DNA of 64,000 nucleotides. Origin: an uncultured Paracoccaceae bacterium (lineage in GTDB: Bacteria; Pseudomonadota; Alphaproteobacteria; Rhodobacterales; Rhodobacteraceae). The position numbers and the translations under genes are program-made. Location: contig CALSOO010000009.1 in assembly GCA_943787985.1 (NCBI GenBank), positions 124,001 through 188,000 on the forward strand, given 5' to 3'. The notes beneath the pieces were generated by a model. The model was not told where the DNA came from and searched no databases. It was given only the letters and a program-made list of their open reading frames with translations. Positions 62,583 to 64,000 of the stretch are shown piece by piece (the stretch's first letter is position 1; every line of letters starts with the position of its first letter).

Positions 62583-63535
62583 ATGAACTCTATTTTGAAA
62601 AAGTTGATGTTGACTGCTGCAGTCGTGGTTTCACCACTGATGGCGTCCGCGGATGGCCAGGTGATGATCTGACGTATATTCTTGGTCAGCCACGCACCTG
62701 ACAGTGACAGCTGGTGGAACACCATCAAAAACGGCCTCGCGTTGGCGGGTGAGCAAATGGACGTTTCGGTCGAGTACCGCAACCCACCAACTGGTGACCT
62801 TGCTGACATGGCGCGTATCATCGAGCAGGCAGCAGCCTCGCAACCCGATGGTATCATCACGACATTGTCTGACTTTGATGTCCTTAAGGGGCCAATCATG
62901 GCCGCTGTCGATCAAGGTATCGACGTGATCATCATGAACTCTGGTACACCTGCGCAAGCCGCCGAAGTTGGCGCTTTGATGTATGTTGGTCAGCCTGAGT
63001 ACGACGCCGGTCTTGCCGCTGGTCAACGCTGCCAAACGCGACGGTGTTGGCAGCTTCTTGTGCGTCAACCACTACATCTCTTCGCCGTCCTCGACAGAGC
63101 GGTGCCAAGGGTTTGCTGATGGCTTGGGTGTTGATCTGGGCAACCAGATGATCGATTCTGGTCAAGATCCCTGCAGAGATCAAAAACCGTGTTCTCGCCT
63201 ACCTGTCCGCCAACCCTGAAACGGATGCGATCCTGACGCTTGGGCCAACATCCGCTGACCCGACAATGTTGGCGCTGGACGAAAACGGTATGGCTGGCGA
63301 CATCTATTTCGGCACCTTCGACTTGGGTGAAGAAATTGTCAAAGGCATCAAAGCAGGCACGATCAAGTGGGGCATCGACCAACAGCCGTTCTTGCAAGCT
63401 TACCTGCCTGTTGTCGTCCTTGCCAACTACGACCGCTACGGCGTTCTCCCAGGCAACAACATCAACTCCGGCCCGGGTTTCGTCACTGCTGACGGCCTGA
63501 CCAAAGTTGAAAAATTCGCTGGCGAATTCCGCTAA
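62583..63535 (+). pseudogene. Sugar ABC transporter periplasmic binding protein, frameshifted (inositol/ribose type)
   Basis: The ATG at 62583 follows GGGAGG and opens a signal peptide (MNSILKKLMLTAAVVVSPLMASADG). Three breaks follow (about 62668-62690, 63010-63020 and 63165), but the periplasmic binding protein type 1 fold is clear: VSHAPDSDSWWNTIKNGLALAGEQMDV, DGIITTLSDFDVLKGPIMAAVDQGIDVIIMNSG, KRDGVGSFLCVNHYISSPSSTERCQGFADG, ILTLGPTSADPTMLALDENG, and IKWGIDQQPFLQAYL. About 315 residues when repaired. Together with the permease that follows, it likely takes up inositol or a related sugar. Confidence 0.88.
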
Positions 63536-63550
63536 ATCCAAGCGACAGAA

Positions 63551-63584
63551 GGCGGCCTTTGCACGTGCGTAGGCCGCCTTTTTT
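63551..63584 (+). terminator. Intraoperonic terminator/attenuator after the binding-protein gene
   Basis: GGCGGCCT (63551-63558) pairs with AGGCCGCC (63571-63578) around a 12-base loop that is itself self-complementary (gcacgtgc), followed by six T. Such a hairpin between a binding-protein and permease gene normally lowers downstream transcription relative to the binding protein. Confidence 0.8.
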
Positions 63585-63610
63585 GTATCTGATCACATAG
63601 AGGGAAGCCG

Positions 63611-64000
63611 ATGTCAGAGGCAGTAAAAACAGACGAGCGCGTTAGAGAAATGTCTAAGCTGCGCCAAGCGATGATCCGGCCCGAGTTGGGCGGAATAGTG
63701 GGCACAGTCGCCGTGTTTACGTTTTTCATTCTTTTTGCCGGCAATTCGGGGATGTTCAACGCGCAAGGCGTGATGAACTGGTCGACGGTTTCAGCGCAAT
63801 TCATGATTATCGCGGTGGGCGCGTGTCTGTTGATGATCGCGGGCGAATTTGACCTGTCTGTTGGCTCTATGATCGGCTTTGCGGGCATGATGGTTGCGGT
63901 GTTTGGCGTCACACTGGGATGGCCGATGTGGTTGGCCGTTATCGTCACCTTTATCATCTGCATCGCATTCGGTGCCCTCAACGGTTACATCGTGGTCCGC
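63611..64000 (+). CDS. Sugar ABC transporter permease (RbsC/XylH-like), 3' end outside window
   Basis: The ATG at 63611 (MSEAVKTDERVREMSKLRQ) begins an ORF open to the end of the window (130 residues seen). The first membrane helix is FFILFAGNSGMF-like; the EFDLSVGSM motif is the hallmark of BPD_transp_2 permeases for ribose, xylose and inositol. It follows the attenuator. The ATPase gene should lie just beyond. Confidence 0.9.
   Translation, partial: MSEAVKTDERVREMSKLRQAMIRPELGGIVGTVAVFTFFILFAGNSGMFNAQGVMNWSTVSAQFMIIAVGACLLMIAGEFDLSVGSMIGFAGMMVAVFGVTLGWPMWLAVIVTFIICIAFGALNGYIVVR

Overview
The window looks like chromosomal DNA of an alphaproteobacterium of the Rhodobacterales, most likely the marine Roseobacter group. 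This rests on recognition of protein families and gene order, not on a search. The signs are a BI-1 gene near small DUF1127 genes, a split DppB-C-DF peptide transporter beside a CocE-type hydrolase and glycerate kinase, an alpha-type RNase P RNA, a perfect CtrA-type box, and a complete-looking iol operon. No phage, IS element, CRISPR array or rRNA was seen.

Layout. 1-2.15 kb: end of an M24 peptidase gene, a maleate isomerase/Asp-Glu racemase family gene, a small ORF, an LprI-like gene broken by an in-frame TAG, and tRNA-Gly(TCC). 2.2-11 kb: housekeeping and stress genes (glycine-zipper lipoprotein, ABC exporter, BON-LysM protein, a heavily frameshifted acyl-CoA synthetase, alpha/beta hydrolase, phosphodiesterase, ACT-like protein, GST, thioredoxin-fold protein). 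11-19.5 kb: minus-strand block with glycerate 2-kinase, CocE/NonD hydrolase and an oligopeptide ABC transporter. 19.7-28.3 kb: a 1238-residue BapA-like adhesin with nine Ig-like repeats, followed by its own type I secretion system (TolC-like, ABC ATPase, HlyD). 28.3-35.8 kb: a minus-strand stress cluster (TerC, a 29-residue membrane micro-ORF, XpaC-like, TelA, DUF2927 lipoprotein, SPFH-GYF protein, zinc-ribbon membrane protein) running into nitroreductase and dtd. 36-49.7 kb: mixed core genes (rluB, tadA, ceramidase, VOC, gatC-gatA, amidase, rnpB, rpmG, BI-1, LysR, XRE, hisN, an amidohydrolase, CAP protein). 49.9-64 kb: myo-inositol catabolism.

The inositol region is the most coherent system. 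A minus-strand operon runs iolD - phyH - iolC - iolB - iolJ-type aldolase - iolG - IlvD/Edd dehydratase. It faces a plus-strand set of Gfo/Idh dehydrogenase - iolE - second Gfo/Idh dehydrogenase. Beyond lies a LacI-family regulator, divergent from a sugar ABC transporter. The same palindrome, TTTGCAACCGGTTGCAAA, sits in both divergent promoter regions and nowhere else noticed, which suggests one LacI regulon. A PhyH-type dioxygenase lies between iolC and iolD with 4-base overlaps on both sides and is not part of the classical pathway. No iolA/mmsA is visible.

Data quality matters here. The acyl-CoA synthetase (5.6-7.5 kb), a GNAT gene (43.6 kb) and every gene from iolE to the ABC binding protein (59.4-63.5 kb), though not the Gfo/Idh gene before them, carry single-base indels. 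The protein-level signal continues across each break. These may be sequencing errors rather than decay, and they are marked as pseudogene entries only because the given sequence does not read through.
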